Below, piece after piece: positions 45,727-46,162 of a stretch of DNA of 46,162 nt. This stretch comes from Pseudonocardia lacus (GTDB taxonomy: Bacteria > Actinomycetota > Actinomycetes > Mycobacteriales > Pseudonocardiaceae). The stretch lies in the NCBI RefSeq assembly GCF_018531445.1, contig NZ_JAHDTH010000039.1:1-46162 (forward strand). Reading direction: 5' to 3'. The translations under genes and the position numbers were made by a program. The notes under the pieces are model-generated. The model was not told where the DNA came from, made no database searches, and saw nothing but the letters and a program-made list of their open reading frames with translations. The first letter of the stretch is position 1. Each line of letters opens with the position of its first letter.

Positions 45727-46162
45727 CCCTCGCAGAGGGTTGTGCGTCCTCGCAGCGCTGGTGGGGGACGTCGCAGCGCTGGCTGGGTGGTCGCAGCGCG
45801 CCGGCGGGCTGCGAGAGCGCCGCTGGTGCTGCGAGGACGCCGGCTGGTGTGGTCTCGCAGCGCTGGTGGGGGACGTCGTAGCGCGGGCGCCGCAGGCGCT
45901 ACGCCGTGTGGGCCGACGTGACGGCAGTGCCCTCCTCGCAGGAGGTGCGGCCGCACGAGCGCGGCTTTCGTCCAACCTGGTCGCACGAGAGTGACTCTCG
46001 TCCAACTCGGCGGCGTCGCCGACGACGCACCCGGCCCGTCTTCGCAGCGTGTGTGGTTCTTGAGGACCGCGCGTTCAGCGGTGAAAATTCCGTGTTGGCT
46101 GCCCGTTGACGCCGAGTCTCTTTGATCGTGGGAGGTCGTTTCGCAGCGGGGCGCTGAGGGCC
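45727..46162. repeat. Repeat island at window end (TCGCAG motifs and CGTCCAAC palindromes)
   Basis: This 486-bp end stretch has no convincing gene. TCGCAG cores lie at about 45730, 45750, 45771, 45791, 45855, 45936, 46042 and 46141, and inverted copies (CTGCGAGAGCG, CTGCGAGGACG) at 45809 and 45829. A 34-bp unit, CTCGCAGCGCTGGTGGGGG plus ACGTCG(C/T)AGCGC, occurs at 45747 and 45853. CGTCCAAC palindromes, as at 28.1 kb, are at 45955-45976 and 45985-46006. From 46060 GC content drops (GTGAAAATTCCGTG), which may be the promoter of a gene beyond the window. Confidence 0.75.

Noticed and set aside
45727..46006. CRISPR array or degraded transposon.
   Set aside because: Spacing of the motifs is irregular, copies occur in both orientations, and there is no transposase remnant in any frame; treated as an intergenic repeat family.

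Overview
The window is about 46 kb of very GC-rich, gene-dense DNA. It reads as an actinomycete chromosome, most like Pseudonocardia or a related genus. The reasons are the codon bias, frequent GTG starts, several regulator genes that look leaderless, and the gene content: an F420/deazaflavin-type oxidoreductase, a mycothiol-dependent-type enzyme, a DUF5926/SEC-C protein, WYL, MocR, AzlCD and ECF42 genes, and P450s. I see no rRNA, tRNA, CRISPR array, transposase or phage gene. The genus is an inference.

Region 1 (1-17.2 kb) holds small regulator-plus-target modules. These are a 5'-truncated RecB-like/RNase H-like nuclease, a DDN-type oxidoreductase and a gamma-glutamyltransferase; a WYL regulator divergent from a VOC protein; a MocR regulator divergent from a DJ-1/PfpI gene and an MFS exporter; a TetR gene divergent from a SnoaL-like gene across two copies of one 15-bp palindrome; a GT1 glycosyltransferase divergent from a TetR; an Lrp/AsnC gene divergent from azlCD; a DUF805 protein with a GGYPQ-repeat tail; and an MFS_3 exporter divergent from a TetR.

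Region 2 (17.3-25.6 kb) is the most interesting part. It is a Nit1C-type (sll0783-0787 / MSMEG_0565-0572) nitrilase cluster. An MSMEG_0569-like flavoprotein is divergent from a tightly packed operon: an amidohydrolase, an MSMEG_0572 protein, an MSMEG_0568 radical SAM enzyme, a fused MSMEG_0567 GNAT/AIR-synthase-like protein, two tandem nitrilases and an MSMEG_0565 glycosyltransferase. The first nitrilase has an intact Glu-Lys-Cys set. The second has Asp in place of the catalytic Cys and has also lost the second conserved Glu, so it looks like a retained pseudoenzyme. The divergent promoter holds two related ~26-bp dyads, the operon contains a very strong internal hairpin, and an 18-bp-arm palindrome sits at the start of the GNAT gene.

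Region 3 (25.6-31.9 kb) contains a mycothiol-dependent-type protein, an ECF42-like sigma factor with its DGPF/YCII partner, an O6-alkylguanine DNA alkyltransferase, a P450 followed by a SRPBCC gene, a small membrane protein and an Fpg/Nei glycosylase. Region 4 (31.9-42.1 kb) is a transport module: a LytS-type kinase, an S49 peptidase, a LytTR response regulator, a Pro-rich membrane protein, two tandem sodium:solute symporters, then DUF485 plus ActP-type acetate symporter behind a repeat-rich promoter. Region 5 (42.2-46.2 kb) has a rhodanese, a DUF4328 protein, a second P450 and a SEC-C protein, and ends in a repeat island.

Two families of non-coding repeats recur: a (T/C)CGCAGCGCTGG motif (about 17.2, 28.05 and 45.7-46.15 kb) and a palindrome ending CTCTCGTCCAAC or CTTTCGTCCAAC (28.1 and 45.95 kb). 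A separate 14-bp tandem repeat leads into the first symporter gene.
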